DNA of 64,000 nt from Siphonodentalium dalli (taxonomy: Eukaryota > Mollusca > Scaphopoda > Gadilida > Siphonodentaliidae): positions 207,749,934 to 207,813,933 of the forward strand of contig CP136063.1 of assembly GCA_032622095.1 (NCBI GenBank). Direction: 5' to 3'. Within the stretch, counting starts at the first letter, position 1. Every line of letters starts with the position of its first letter. The notes below the pieces were generated by a model. That model saw only the letters and a program-made list of their open reading frames with translations. It searched no databases and was not told the origin of the DNA. Made by a program: the position numbers and the translations under genes. Shown here piece after piece: positions 1-14,900 of the stretch.

Positions 1-3000
1 GACGAGGCAAGACCATGTTAATTTATATATAGGACGAGGCAAGACCATGTGAATTTATATACAGGACGAGGCAAGACCATGTTAATTTATATATAGGACG
101 AGGCAAGACCATGTGAATTTATATATAGGACGAGAAAAGACCATGTGAATTTATATATAGGACGAGGCAAGACTATGTGAATTTATATATAGGACGAGGC
201 AAGACCATGTTAATTTATATATAGGACGAGGCAAGACCATGTGAATTTATATACAGGACGAGGCAAGACCATGTTAATTTATATATAGGACGAGGCAAGA
301 CCGTGTGAATTTATATATAGGACGAGAAAAGACCATGTGAATTTATATATAGGACGAGAAAAGACCATGTTAATTTATATATAGGACGAGGCAAGACCAT
401 GTGAATTTATATATAGGACGAGAAAAGACCATGTTAATTTATATACAGGACGAGGCAAGACCATGTGAATTTATATATAGGACGAGGAAAGACCGTGTGA
501 ATTTATATATAGGACGAGGCAAGACCATGTGAATTTATATATAGGACGAGAAAAGACCATGTTAATTTATATATAGGACGAGAAAAGACCATGTGAATTT
601 ATATATAGGACGAGGCAAGACCATGTGAATTTATATATAGGACGAGGCAAGACCGTGTGAATTTATATATAGGACGAGGCAAAGACCGTGTTAATTTATA
701 TACAGGACGAGGCAAGACCATGTGAATTTATATATAGGACGAGGAAAGACCATGTGAATTTATATATAGGACGAGGCAAAGACCGTGTTAATTTATATAT
801 AGGACGAGAAAAGACCATGTTAATTTATATATAGGACGAGACAAGACCATGTGGTTTTATATACAGGACGAGGAAAGACCATGTGAATTTATATATAGGA
901 CGAGGCAAGACCGTGTGAATTTATATACAGGACGAGGCAAGACCGTGTGAATTTATATATAGGACGAGGCAAAGACCGTGTTAATTTATATACAGGACGA
1001 GGCAAGACCGTGTTAATTTATATATAGGACGAGGCAAAGACCGTGTTAATTTATATATAGGACGAGGCAAAGACCGTGTTAATTTATATATAGGACGAGG
1101 CAAAGACCGTGTTAATTTATATATAGGACGAGGCAAGACCATGTGAATTTATATATAGGACGAGGCAAGACCGTGTGAATTTATATATAGGACGAGGCAA
1201 GACCGTGTTAATTTATATACAGGACGAGGCAAGACCGTGTGAATTTATATATAGGACGAGGCAAGACCGTGTGAATTTATATATAGGACGAGGCAAGACC
1301 GTGTGAATTTATATATAGGACGAGGCAAAGACCGTGTTAATTTATATATAGGACGAGGCAAGACCGTGTGAATTTATATATAGGACGAGGCAAAGACCGT
1401 GTTAATTTATATATAGGACGAGAAAAGACCATGTTAATTTATATACAGGACGAGGCAAGACCGTGTGAATTTATATATAGGACGAGGCAAAGACCGTGTT
1501 AATTTATATATAGGACGAGGCAAGACCGTGTGAATTTATATATAGGACGAGGCAAAGACCGTGTTAATTTATATATAGGACGAGAAAAGACCATGTTAAT
1601 TTATATATAGGACGAGAAAAGACTATGTTAATTTATATATAGGACGAGGCAAGACCATGTTAATTTATATATAGGACGAGGCAAGACCATGTTAATTTAT
1701 ATACAGGACGAGGCAAGACCATGTGAATTTATATATAGGACGAGGCAAGACCATGTTAATTTATATACAGGACGAGGCAAGACCATGTGAATTTATATAT
1801 AGGACGAGAAAAGACCATGTTAATTTATATATAGGACGAGAAAAGACCGTGTGAATTTATATATAGGACGAGGCAAGACCATGTTAATTTATATATAGGA
1901 CGAGGCAAGACCATGTTAATTTATATATAGGACGAGGCAAGACCATGTGAATTTATATACAGGACGAGGCAAGACCATGTGAATTTATATATAGGACGAG
2001 GCAAGACCATGTTAATTTATATACAGGACGAGGCAAGACCATGTGAATTTATATATAGGACGAGGCAAGACCATGTTAATTTATATATAGGACGAGGCAA
2101 GACCGTGTTAATTTATATACAGGACGAGTAAAGACCGTGTGAATTTATATATAGGACGAGAAAAGACCGTGTGAATTTATATACAGGACGAGAAAAGACC
2201 ATGTGAATTTATATACAGGACGAGGCAAGACCGTGTGAATTTATATATAGGACGAGAAAAGACCGTGTGAATTTATATACAGGACGAGGAAAGACCATGT
2301 GAATTTATATATAGGACGAGGCAAGACCGTGTGAATTTATATATAGGACGAGGCAAGACCATGTGAATTTATATATAGGACGAGGCAAGACCATGTTAAT
2401 TTATATACAGGACGAGGCAAGACCGTGTGAATTTATATACAGGACGAGGCAAGACCATGTGAATTTATATATAGGACGAGGCAAGACCGTGTGAATTTAT
2501 ATATAGGACGAGGCAAGACCATGTTAATTTATATATAGGACGAGGCAAGACCATGTGAATTTATATATAGGACGAGAAAAGACTATGTGAATTTATATAT
2601 AGGACGAGGCAAGACCGTGTGAATTTATATATAGGACGAGGCAAGACCATGTGAATTTATATATAGGACGAGGCAAGACCGTGTGAATTTATATATAGGA
2701 CGAGGCAAGACCGTGTGAATTTATATATAGGACGAGGCAAGACCATGTTAATTTATATATAGGACGAGGCAAGACCATGTTAATTTATATACAGGACGAG
2801 GCAAGACCATGTGAATTTATATATAGGACGAGGCAAGACCATGTGAATTTATATATAGGACGAGGCAAGACTATGTGAATTTATATATAGGACGAGGCAA
2901 GACCATGTGAATTTATATATAGGACGAGGCAAGACCGTGTGAATTTATATACAGGACGAGGCAAGACCATGTGAATTTATATATAGGACGAGGCAAGACT

Positions 3001-3178
3001 ATGTGAATTTATATATAGGACGAGGCAAGACCATGTGAATTTATATATAGGACGAGGCAAGACCGTGTGAATTTATATATAGGACGAGGCAAGACCATGT
3101 GAATTTATATATAGGACGAGGCAAGACCGTGTGAATTTATATACAGGACGAGGCAAGACCATGTGAATTTATATATAG
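1..3178 (+). repeat. Mixed-variant left domain of the array
   Basis: Types A, B, C and F are interspersed; CATG and CGTG are both common, as are GAA and TAA at unit positions 19-21. The stretch includes the densest group of 33-bp units (separate entry). From about 1,640 to 3,178 units are mostly type A with alternating CATG/CGTG and occasional CTATG. I see no gene or non-repeat sequence. The left edge is cut by the window start. Confidence 0.9.
673..1578 (+). repeat. Cluster of ten 33-bp (type F) units
   Basis: Ten units carry one extra A in the variable block (GGCAAAG instead of GGCAAG). The first starts at 673 and the last at 1,546. The register confirms ten added bases between 609 and 1,643. 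In this cluster the extra A is linked to CGTG plus TTAA in the same unit, so the ten are copies of one mutated unit spread locally, not ten independent insertions. They are separated by ordinary 32-bp A, B or C units. Confidence 0.93.
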
Positions 3179-5803
3179 GACGAGAAAAGACCGTGTGAAT
3201 TTATATATAGGACGAGAAAAGACCGTGTGAATTTATATATAGGACGAGGCAAGACCGTGTTAATTTATATATAGGACGAGAAAAGACCGTGTGAATTTAT
3301 ATATAGGACGAGGCAAGACCATGTTAATTTATATATAGGACGAGGCAAGACCATGTGAATTTATATATAGGACGAGGCAAGACCATGTTAATTTATATAC
3401 AGGACGAGGCAAGACCATGTTAATTTATATATAGGACGAGGCAAGACCATGTTAATTTATATATAGGACGAGGCAAGACCATGTTAATTTATATACAGGA
3501 CGAGGCAAGACCGTGTGAATTTATATACAGGACGAGGCAAGACCATGTGAATTTATATATAGGACGAGGAAAGACCGTGTGAATTTATATATAGGACGAG
3601 GCAAGACCATGTTAATTTATATACAGGACGAGGCAAGACCATGTGAATTTATATATAGGACGAGGAAAGACCGTGTGAATTTATATATAGGACGAGAAAA
3701 GACCGTGTGAATTTATATATAGGACGAGGCAAGACCATGTTAATTTATATATAGGACGAGGCAAGACCATGTGAATTTATATATAGGACGAGGCAAGACC
3801 ATGTGAATTTATATATAGGACGAGAAAAGACCGTGTGAATTTATATATAGGACGAGGCAAGACCATGTTAATTTATATATAGGACGAGGCAAGACCATGT
3901 GAATTTATATATAGGACGAGGCAAGACCATGTGAATTTATATATAGGACGAGAAAAGACCGTGTGAATTTATATATAGGACGAGGCAAGACCATGTTAAT
4001 TTATATATAGGACGAGAAAAGACCGTGTGAATTTATATATAGGACGAGGCAAGACCATGTTAATTTATATACAGGACGAGGCAAGACCATGTGAATTTAT
4101 ATATAGGACGAGGAAAGACCGTGTGAATTTATATATAGGACGAGAAAAGACCGTGTGAATTTATATACAGGACGAGGCAAGACCGTGTGAATTTATATAT
4201 AGGACGAGGCAAGACCATGTTAATTTATATACAGGACGAGGCAAGACCATGTGAATTTATATATAGGACGAGGCAAGACCATGTTAATTTATATACAGGA
4301 CGAGGCAAGACCATGTGAATTTATATATAGGACGAGGAAAGACCGTGTGAATTTATATATAGGACGAGGAAAGACCATGTTAATTTATATACAGGACGAG
4401 AAAAGACCATGTGAATTTATATATAGGACGAGGAAAGACCATGTTAATTTATATATAGGACGAGGCAAAGACCGTGTTAATTTATATACAGGACGAGAAA
4501 AGACCATGTGAATTTATATATAGGACGAGGAAAGACCATGTTAATTTATATATAGGACGAGGCAAGACCATGTTAATTTATATATAGGACGAGGCAAGAC
4601 CATGTTAATTTATATATAGGACGAGAAAAGACCATGTTAATTTATATATAGGACGAGGCAAGACCATGTGAATTTATATATAGGACGAGGCAAGACCATG
4701 TTAATTTATATATAGGACGAGGCAAGACCGTGTTAATTTATATATAGGACGAGGCAAGACCATGTTAATTTATATATAGGACGAGGCAAGACCATGTTAA
4801 TTTATATATAGGACGAGGCAAGACCGTGTTAATTTATATATAGGACGAGGCAAGACCATGTTAATTTATATATAGGACGAGGCAAGACCATGTGAATTTA
4901 TATATAGGACGAGAAAAGACCGTGTGAATTTATATATAGGACGAGGCAAGACCATGTGAATTTATATATAGGACGAGGAAAGACCGTGTGAATTTATATA
5001 TAGGACGAGGCAAGACCATGTTAATTTATATATAGGACGAGGCAAGACCATGTGAATTTATATATAGGACGAGGCAAGACCGTGTTAATTTATATATAGG
5101 ACGAGGCAAGACCGTGTGAATTTATATATAGGACGAGGCAAGACCGTGTGAATTTATATATAGGACGAGGCAAGACCGTGTGAATTTATATATAGGACGA
5201 GGCAAGACTATGTGAATTTATATATAGGACGAGGCAAGACCATGTGGATTTATATATAGGACGAGGCAAGACCGTGTGGATTTATATATAGGACGAGGCA
5301 AGACCGTGTGAATTTATATACAGGACGATGAAAGACCATGTTAATTTATATATAGGACGAGGCAAGACCGTGTGAATTTATATATAGGACGAGGCAAGAC
5401 CGTGTGGATTTATATATAGGACGAGGCAAGACCGTGTGAATTTATATATAGGACGAGGCAAGACCGTGTGAATTTATATATAGGACGAGGCAAGACCGTG
5501 TGAATTTATATACAGGACGAGGCAAGACCATGTTAATTTATATATAGGACGAGGCAAGACCGTGTGGATTTATATATAGGACGAGGCAAGACCATGTGAA
5601 TTTATATATAGGACGAGGCAAGACCGTGTGAATTTATATATAGGACGAGGCAAGACCGTGTGAATTTATATACAGGACGAGGCAAGACCATGTTAATTTA
5701 TATATAGGACGAGGCAAGACCATGTGAATTTATATATAGGACGAGGCAAGACCATGTGGATTTATATATAGGACGAGGCAAGACCATGTGGATTTATATA
5801 TAG
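3179..5803 (+). repeat. 2,625-bp higher-order block, copy 1 (82 units)
   Basis: This is the left copy of the largest tandem duplication in the window: 81 units of 32 bp and one of 33 bp. Diagnostic markers are a GGCAAAG/CGTG/TTAA unit near 4,460, a group of GGA-bearing units from about 5,250, and a private GACGATGAAAG unit near 5,325. Every marker checked reappears 2,625 bases downstream. Just upstream of 3,167 the two copies stop matching (GAA against GGA at unit positions 19-21), which sets the left limit. Confidence 0.93.
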
Positions 5804-8428
5804 GACGAGAAAAGACCGTGTGAATTTATATATAGGACGAGAAAAGACCGTGTGAATTTATATATAGGACGAGGCAAGACCGTGTTAATTTATATATAGG
5901 ACGAGAAAAGACCGTGTGAATTTATATATAGGACGAGGCAAGACCATGTTAATTTATATATAGGACGAGGCAAGACCATGTGAATTTATATATAGGACGA
6001 GGCAAGACCATGTTAATTTATATACAGGACGAGGCAAGACCATGTTAATTTATATATAGGACGAGGCAAGACCATGTTAATTTATATATAGGACGAGGCA
6101 AGACCATGTTAATTTATATACAGGACGAGGCAAGACCGTGTGAATTTATATACAGGACGAGGCAAGACCATGTGAATTTATATATAGGACGAGGAAAGAC
6201 CGTGTGAATTTATATATAGGACGAGGCAAGACCATGTTAATTTATATACAGGACGAGGCAAGACCATGTGAATTTATATATAGGACGAGGAAAGACCGTG
6301 TGAATTTATATATAGGACGAGAAAAGACCGTGTGAATTTATATATAGGACGAGGCAAGACCATGTTAATTTATATATAGGACGAGGCAAGACCATGTGAA
6401 TTTATATATAGGACGAGGCAAGACCATGTGAATTTATATATAGGACGAGAAAAGACCGTGTGAATTTATATATAGGACGAGGCAAGACCATGTTAATTTA
6501 TATATAGGACGAGGCAAGACCATGTGAATTTATATATAGGACGAGGCAAGACCATGTGAATTTATATATAGGACGAGAAAAGACCGTGTGAATTTATATA
6601 TAGGACGAGGCAAGACCATGTTAATTTATATATAGGACGAGAAAAGACCGTGTGAATTTATATATAGGACGAGGCAAGACCATGTTAATTTATATACAGG
6701 ACGAGGCAAGACCATGTGAATTTATATATAGGACGAGGAAAGACCGTGTGAATTTATATATAGGACGAGAAAAGACCGTGTGAATTTATATACAGGACGA
6801 GGCAAGACCGTGTGAATTTATATATAGGACGAGGCAAGACCATGTTAATTTATATACAGGACGAGGCAAGACCATGTGAATTTATATATAGGACGAGGCA
6901 AGACCATGTTAATTTATATACAGGACGAGGCAAGACCATGTGAATTTATATATAGGACGAGGAAAGACCGTGTGAATTTATATATAGGACGAGGAAAGAC
7001 CATGTTAATTTATATACAGGACGAGAAAAGACCATGTGAATTTATATATAGGACGAGGAAAGACCATGTTAATTTATATATAGGACGAGGCAAAGACCGT
7101 GTTAATTTATATACAGGACGAGAAAAGACCATGTGAATTTATATATAGGACGAGGAAAGACCATGTTAATTTATATATAGGACGAGGCAAGACCATGTTA
7201 ATTTATATATAGGACGAGGCAAGACCATGTTAATTTATATATAGGACGAGAAAAGACCATGTTAATTTATATATAGGACGAGGCAAGACCATGTGAATTT
7301 ATATATAGGACGAGGCAAGACCATGTTAATTTATATATAGGACGAGGCAAGACCGTGTTAATTTATATATAGGACGAGGCAAGACCATGTTAATTTATAT
7401 ATAGGACGAGGCAAGACCATGTTAATTTATATATAGGACGAGGCAAGACCGTGTTAATTTATATATAGGACGAGGCAAGACCATGTTAATTTATATATAG
7501 GACGAGGCAAGACCATGTGAATTTATATATAGGACGAGAAAAGACCGTGTGAATTTATATATAGGACGAGGCAAGACCATGTGAATTTATATATAGGACG
7601 AGGAAAGACCGTGTGAATTTATATATAGGACGAGGCAAGACCATGTTAATTTATATATAGGACGAGGCAAGACCATGTGAATTTATATATAGGACGAGGC
7701 AAGACCGTGTTAATTTATATATAGGACGAGGCAAGACCGTGTGAATTTATATATAGGACGAGGCAAGACCGTGTGAATTTATATATAGGACGAGGCAAGA
7801 CCGTGTGAATTTATATATAGGACGAGGCAAGACTATGTGAATTTATATATAGGACGAGGCAAGACCATGTGGATTTATATATAGGACGAGGCAAGACCGT
7901 GTGGATTTATATATAGGACGAGGCAAGACCGTGTGAATTTATATACAGGACGATGAAAGACCATGTTAATTTATATATAGGACGAGGCAAGACCGTGTGA
8001 ATTTATATATAGGACGAGGCAAGACCGTGTGGATTTATATATAGGACGAGGCAAGACCGTGTGAATTTATATATAGGACGAGGCAAGACCGTGTGAATTT
8101 ATATATAGGACGAGGCAAGACCGTGTGAATTTATATACAGGACGAGGCAAGACCATGTTAATTTATATATAGGACGAGGCAAGACCGTGTGGATTTATAT
8201 ATAGGACGAGGCAAGACCATGTGAATTTATATATAGGACGAGGCAAGACCGTGTGAATTTATATATAGGACGAGGCAAGACCGTGTGAATTTATATACAG
8301 GACGAGGCAAGACCATGTTAATTTATATATAGGACGAGGCAAGACCATGTGAATTTATATATAGGACGAGGCAAGACCATGTGGATTTATATATAGGACG
8401 AGGCAAGACCATGTGGATTTATATATAG
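5804..8428 (+). repeat. 2,625-bp higher-order block, copy 2
   Basis: This is the adjacent right copy of the block at 3,179. It repeats the same order of unit types, including the 33-bp unit near 7,088 and the private GACGATGAAAG unit near 7,950. I compared long stretches line by line and found no difference. After 8,434 the sequence continues with type A and GGA units instead of the B units that begin the block, so there is no third copy. Lack of divergence suggests a recent unequal exchange or amplification; an assembly duplication cannot be excluded from the sequence alone. Confidence 0.93.
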
Positions 8429-9452
8429 GACGAGGCAAGACCATGTGGATTTATATATAGGACGAGGCAAGACCATGTGAATTTATATATAGGACGAGGC
8501 AAGACCATGTGGATTTATATATAGGACGAGGCAAGACCGTGTGAATTTATATATAGGACGAGGCAAGACCATGTTAATTTATATATAGGACGAGGCAAGA
8601 CCATGTGAATTTATATACAGGACGAGGCAAGACCGTGTGAATTTATATATAGGACGAGAAAAGACCATGTGAATTTATATATAGGACGAGGCAAGACCAT
8701 GTTAATTTATATATAGGACGAGGCAAGACCATGTGAATTTATATATAGGACGAGGCAAGACCACGTGAATTTATATATAGGACGAGGCAAGACCATGTGA
8801 ATTTATATACAGGACGAGGCAAGACCAAGTGAATTTATATAAAGGACGAGAAAAGACCGTGTGAATTTATATATAGGACGAGGCAAGACCATGTGAATTT
8901 ATATATAGGACGAGGCAAGACCATGTGAATTTATATATAGGACGAGGCAAGACCATGTGAATTTATATATAGGACGAGGAAAGACCGTGTGAATTTATAT
9001 ATAGGACGAGGCAAGACCACGTGAATTTATATATAGGACGAGGCAAGACCATGTGAATTTATATATAGGACGAGGCAAGACCATGTGAATTTATATATAG
9101 GACGAGGCAAGACCGTGTGAATTTATATATAGGACGAGGCAAGACCACGTGAATTTATATATAGGACGAGGCAAGACCATGTGAATTTATATATAGGACG
9201 AGGCAAGACCATGTGAATTTATATACAGGACGAGGCAAGACCATGTGAATTTATATACAGGACGAGGCAAGACCGTGTGAATTTATATAAAGGACGAGAA
9301 AAGACCGTGTGAATTTATATATAGGACGAGAAAAGACCGTGTGAATTTATATATAGGACGAGGCAAGACCATGTTAATTTATATATAGGACGAGGCAAGA
9401 CCGTGTGAATTTATATATAGGATGAGGCAAGACCATGTTAATTTATATACAG

Positions 9453-10060
9453 GACGAGGCAAGACCATGTGAATTTATATATAGGACGAGGCAAGACCAT
9501 GTGAATTTATATATAGGACGAGGCAAGACCACGTGAATTTATATATAGGACGAGGCAAGACCATGTGAATTTATATATAGGACGAGGCAAGACCATGTGA
9601 ATTTATATACAGGACGAGGCAAGACCGTGTTAATTTATATACAGGACGAGGCAAGACCATGTGAATTTATATATAGGACGAGGCAAGACCATGTGAATTT
9701 ATATATAGGACGAGGCAAGACCACGTGAATTTATATATAGGACGAGGCAAGACCATGTGAATTTATATATAGGACGAGGCAAGACCATGTGAATTTATAT
9801 ATAGGACGAGGCAAGACCATGTGAATTTATATACAGGACGAGGCAAGACCGTGTTAATTTATATACAGGACGAGGCAAGACCATGTGAATTTATATATAG
9901 GACGAGGCAAGACCATGTGAATTTATATATAGGACGAGGCAAGACCACGTGAATTTATATATAGGACGAGGCAAGACCATGTGAATTTATATATAGGACG
10001 AGGCAAGACCATGTGAATTTATATATAGGACGAGGCAAGACCAAGTGAATTTATATAAAG
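9453..10060 (+). repeat. Six- to seven-unit higher-order repeat marked by CACG and CGTGTTAA
   Basis: A block of two CATG units, one CACG unit, two or three CATG units, and one CGTG/TTAA/ACAG unit occurs repeatedly. CACG markers lie at 9,532, 9,724 and 9,948, spacings of 192 and 224 bp (6 and 7 units). The seven-unit form has one extra CATG unit, so copy number of plain units varies between otherwise similar blocks. Confidence 0.82.
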
Positions 10061-10188
10061 GACGAGAAAAGACCGTGTGAATTTATATATAGGACGAGAA
10101 AAGACCGTGTGAATTTATATACAGGACGAGGCAAGACCATGTTAATTTATATATAGGACGAGGCAAGACCGTGTGAATTTATATATAG

Positions 10189-10991
10189 GATGAGGCAAGA
10201 CCATGTTAATTTATATACAGGACGAGGCAAGACCATGTTAATTTATATATAGGACGAGGCAAGACCGTGTGAATTTATATATAGGACGAGGCAAGACCGT
10301 GTGAATTTATATATAGGACGAGGCAAGACCGTGTTAATTTATATATAGGACGAGGCAAGACCGTGTGAATTTATATATAGGACGAGGCAAGACCATGTGA
10401 ATTTATATATAGGACGAGGCAAGACCATGTTAATTTATATATAGGACGAGGCAAGACCGTGTGAATTTATATATAGGACGAGGCAAGACCGTGTGAATTT
10501 ATATATAGGATGAGGCAAGACCATGTTAATTTATATACAGGACGAGGCAAGACCATGTTAATTTATATATAGGACGAGGCAAGACCGTGTGAATTTATAT
10601 ATAGGACGAGGCAAGACCGTGTGAATTTATATATAGGACGAGGCAAGACCGTGTTAATTTATATATAGGACGAGGCAAGACCGTGTGAATTTATATATAG
10701 GACGAGGCAAGACCATGTGAATTTATATATAGGACGAGGCAAGACCATGTTAATTTATATATAGGACGAGGCAAGACCATGTTAATTTATATATAGGATG
10801 AGGCAAGACCATGTTAATTTATATATAGGACGAGGCAAGACCGTGTGAATTTATATATAGGACGAGGCAAGACCATGTGAATTTATATATAGGACGAGGC
10901 AAGACCGTGTGAATTTATATATAGGACGAGGCAAGACCGTGTGAATTTATATATAGGATGAGGCAAGACCATGTTAATTTATATACAGGAC
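10189..10991 (+). repeat. 320-bp higher-order repeat marked by GATGAG units
   Basis: Units beginning GATGAG with TTAA open repeated blocks at 10,189 and 10,509 (10 units apart), then near 10,797 and 10,957. Eight units at 10,189-10,444 match 10,509-10,764 in type order; the copies then differ. The later blocks are shorter (9 and 5 units). The TGAG change is a C-to-T transition at the CpG of GACGAG and serves as a lineage marker. Confidence 0.83.
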
Positions 10992-11999
10992 GAGGCAAGA
11001 CCGTGTGAATTTATATATAGGACGAGGCAAGACCATGTGAATTTATATATAGGACGAGGCAAGACCGTGTGAATTTATATATAGGACGAGGCAAGACCGT
11101 GTGAATTTATATATAGGACGAGGCAAGACCATGTTAATTTATATATAGGACGAGGCAAGACCGTGTGAATTTATATATAGGACGAGGCAAGACCGTGTGA
11201 ATTTATATATAGGACGAGGCAAGACCATGTTAATTTATATATAGGACGAGGCAAGACCGTGTGAATTTATATATAGGACGAGGCAAGACCATGTGAATTT
11301 ATATATAGGACGAGGCAAGACCGTGTGAATTTATATATAGGACGAGGCAAGACCGTGTGAATTTATATATAGGACGAGGCAAGACCATGTTAATTTATAT
11401 AAAGGACGAGAAAAGACCGTGTGAATTTATATATAGGACGAGGCAAGACCATGTGAATTTATATACAGGACGAGGCAAGACCGTGTGAATTTATATATAG
11501 GACGAGGCAAGACCGTGTGAATTTATATATAGGACGAGGCAAGACCGTGTGAATTTATATATAGGACGAGGCAAGACCGTGTTAATTTATATATAGGACG
11601 AGGCAAGACCGTGTGAATTTATATATAGGACGAGGCAAGACCATGTGAATTTATATATAGGACGAGGCAAGACCATGTTAATTTATATATAGGACGAGGC
11701 AAGACCGTGTGAATTTATATATAGGACGAGGCAAGACCGTGTGAATTTATATACAGGACGAGGCAAGACTATGTTAATTTATATACAGGACGAGGCAAGA
11801 CCATGTTAATTTATATATAGGACGAGGCAAGACCATGTGAATTTATATATAGGACGAGGCAAGACCGTGTGAATTTATATACAGGACGAGGCAAGACTAT
11901 GTTAATTTATATACAGGACGAGAAAAGACCATGTGAATTTATATATAGGACGAGAAAAGACAATGTGAATTTATATATAGGACGAGAAAAGACCATGTG

Positions 12000-14900
12000 A
12001 ATTTATATATAGGACGAGGCAAGACCATGTGAATTTATATATAGGACGAGGCAAGACCATGTGAATTTATATATAGGACGAGGCAAGACCATGTGAATTT
12101 ATATATAGGACGAGAAAAGACCATGTGAATTTATATATAGGACGAGGCAAGACCATGTGGATTTATATATAGGACGAGGCAAGACCATGTGAATTTATAT
12201 ATAGGACGAGAAAAGACCTTGTGAATTTATATATAGGACGAGGCAAGACCATGTGAATTTATATATAGGACGAGGCAAGACCATGTGAATTTATATATAG
12301 GACGAGAAAAGACCTTGTGAATTTATATATAGGACGAGAAAAGACCATGTGAATTTATATACAGGACGAGGCAAGACCATGTGAATTTATATACAGGACG
12401 AGGCAAGACCATGTGAATTTATATATAGGACGAGAAAAGACCGTGTGAATTTATATATAGGACGAGGCAAGACCATGTTAATTTATATATAGGACGAGAA
12501 AAGACCATGTGAATTTATATACAGGACGAGGCAAGACCATGTTAATTTATATATAGGACGAGAAAAGACCGTGTGAATTTATATATAGGACGAGGCAAGA
12601 CCATGTTAATTTATATATAGGACGAGAAAAGACCATGTGAATTTATATACAGGACGAGGCAAGACCATGTTAATTTATATATAGGACGAGAAAAGACCGT
12701 GTGAATTTATATATAGGACGAGGCAAGACCATGTTAATTTATATATAGGACGAGAAAAGACCGTGTGAATTTATATACAGGACGAGGCAAGACCATGTTA
12801 ATTTATATATAGGACGAGAAAAGACCGTGTGAATTTATATATAGGACGAGGCAAGACCATGTGAATTTATATATAGGACGAGAAAAGACCGTGTGAATTT
12901 ATATATAGGACGAGAAAAGACCGTGTGAATTTATATATAGGACGAGGCAAGACCATGTGAATTTATATATAGGACGAGGCAAGACCATGTGAATTTATAT
13001 ATAGGACGAGGCAAGACCATGTGAATTTATATATAGGACGAGGCAAGACCGTGTGAATTTATATATAGGACGAGAAAAGACCGTGTGAATTTATATATAG
13101 GACGAGGCAAGACCATGTTAATTTATATATAGGACGAGGCAAGACCATGTGAATTTATATATAGGACGAGGCAAGACCATGTGAATTTATATATAGGACG
13201 AGGCAAGACCATGTGAATTTATATATAGGACGAGGCAAGACCATGTTAATTTATATATAGGACGAGAAAAGACCGTGTGAATTTATATATAGGACGAGGC
13301 AAGACCATGTGAATTTATATATAGGACGAGGCAAGACCGTGTTAATTTATATATAGGACGAGAAAAGACCGTGTGAATTTATATATAGGACGAGGCAAGA
13401 CCATGTGAATTTATATATAGGACGAGGCAAGACCATGTTAATTTATATATAGGACGAGGAAAGACCGTGTGAATTTATATATAGGACGAGGCAAGACCAT
13501 GTGAATTTATATATAGGACGAGGCAAGACCATGTTAATTTATATATAGGACGAGAAAAGACCGTGTGAATTTATATATAGGACGAGGCAAGACCATGTGA
13601 ATTTATATATAGGACGAGGCAAGACCATGTTAATTTATATATAGGACGAGGAAAGACCATGTGAATTTATATATAGGACGAGAAAAGACAATGTGAATTT
13701 ATATATAGGACGAGGCAAGACCGTGTTAATTTATATATAGGACGAGGCAAGACCGTGTGAATTTATATATAGGACGAGGCAAGACCATGTTAATTTATAT
13801 ATAGGACGAGGCAAGACCATGTGAATTTATATATAGGACGAGGCAAGACCATGTGAATTTATATATAGGACGAGGCAAGACCATGTGAATTTATATATAG
13901 GACGAGGCAAGACCATGTTAATTTATATATAGGACGAGAAAAGACCGTGTGAATTTATATATAGGACGAGGCAAGACCATGTTAATTTATATATAGGACG
14001 AGGCAAGACCATGTGAATTTATATATAGGACGAGGCAAGACCATGTGAATTTATATATAGGACGAGGCAAGACCATGTGAATTTATATATAGGACGAGAA
14101 AAGACAATGTGAATTTATATATAGGACGAGGCAAGACCGTGTTAATTTATATATAGGACGAGGCAAGACCATGTTAATTTATATATAGGACGAGAAAAGA
14201 CCGTGTGAATTTATATATAGGACGAGGCAAGACCATGTGAATTTATATATAGGACGAGGCAAGACCATGTGAATTTATATATAGGACGAGAAAAGACAAT
14301 GTGAATTTATATATAGGACGAGGCAAGACCATGTTAATTTATATATAGGACGAGGCAAGACCTTGTGAATTTATATATAGGACGAGGCAAGACCGTGTTA
14401 ATTTATATATAGGACGAGGCAAGACCGTGTGAATTTATATATAGGACGAGGAAAGACCGTGTGAATTTATATATAGGACGAGGCAAGACCGTGTGAATTT
14501 ATATATAGGACGAGAAAAGACAATGTGAATTTATATATAGGACGAGGCAAGACCATGTTAATTTATATATAGGACGAGGCAAGACCGTGTGAATTTATAT
14601 ATAGGTCGAGGCAAGACCGTGTGAATTTATATACAGGACGAGGCAAGACCATGTTAATTTATATACAGGACGAGGAAAGACTATGTGAATTTATATATAG
14701 GACGAGAAAAGACCATGTGAATTTATATATAGGACGAGGCAAGACCATGTGAATTTATATATAGGACGAGGCAAGACCATGTGAATTTATATATAGGACG
14801 AGGCAAGACCATGTTAATTTATATATAGGACGAGGAAAGACCATGTGAATTTATATATAGGACGAGAAAAGACAATGTGAATTTATATATAGGACGAGGC

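Larger units (their letters stand above)
8429..11999 (+). repeat. Type A-rich domain with CACG, TGAG and ATAAAG markers
   Basis: Almost all units are type A (GGCAAG). Local markers are CCACG units (C at 8,764, 9,020, 9,148, 9,532, 9,724 and 9,948), units starting GATGAG instead of GACGAG (near 9,423, 10,191, 10,511, 10,799 and 10,959), and ATAAAG tails (near 8,841, 9,290, 10,050 and 11,400). Each ATAAAG here is followed by a type B CGTG unit, so the pair moves as a two-unit module. All marker spacings are whole multiples of 32 bp. No gene is present. Confidence 0.9.

Noticed and set aside
4251-4511. Open frame of 86 codons, repeated identically at 6,876-7,136
   Set aside because: It is wholly repeat-encoded, has no independent start context, and appears twice only because it lies within the 2,625-bp duplication. 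Open frames arise wherever TTAA/ACAG, GAA and any unit follow in the right order.
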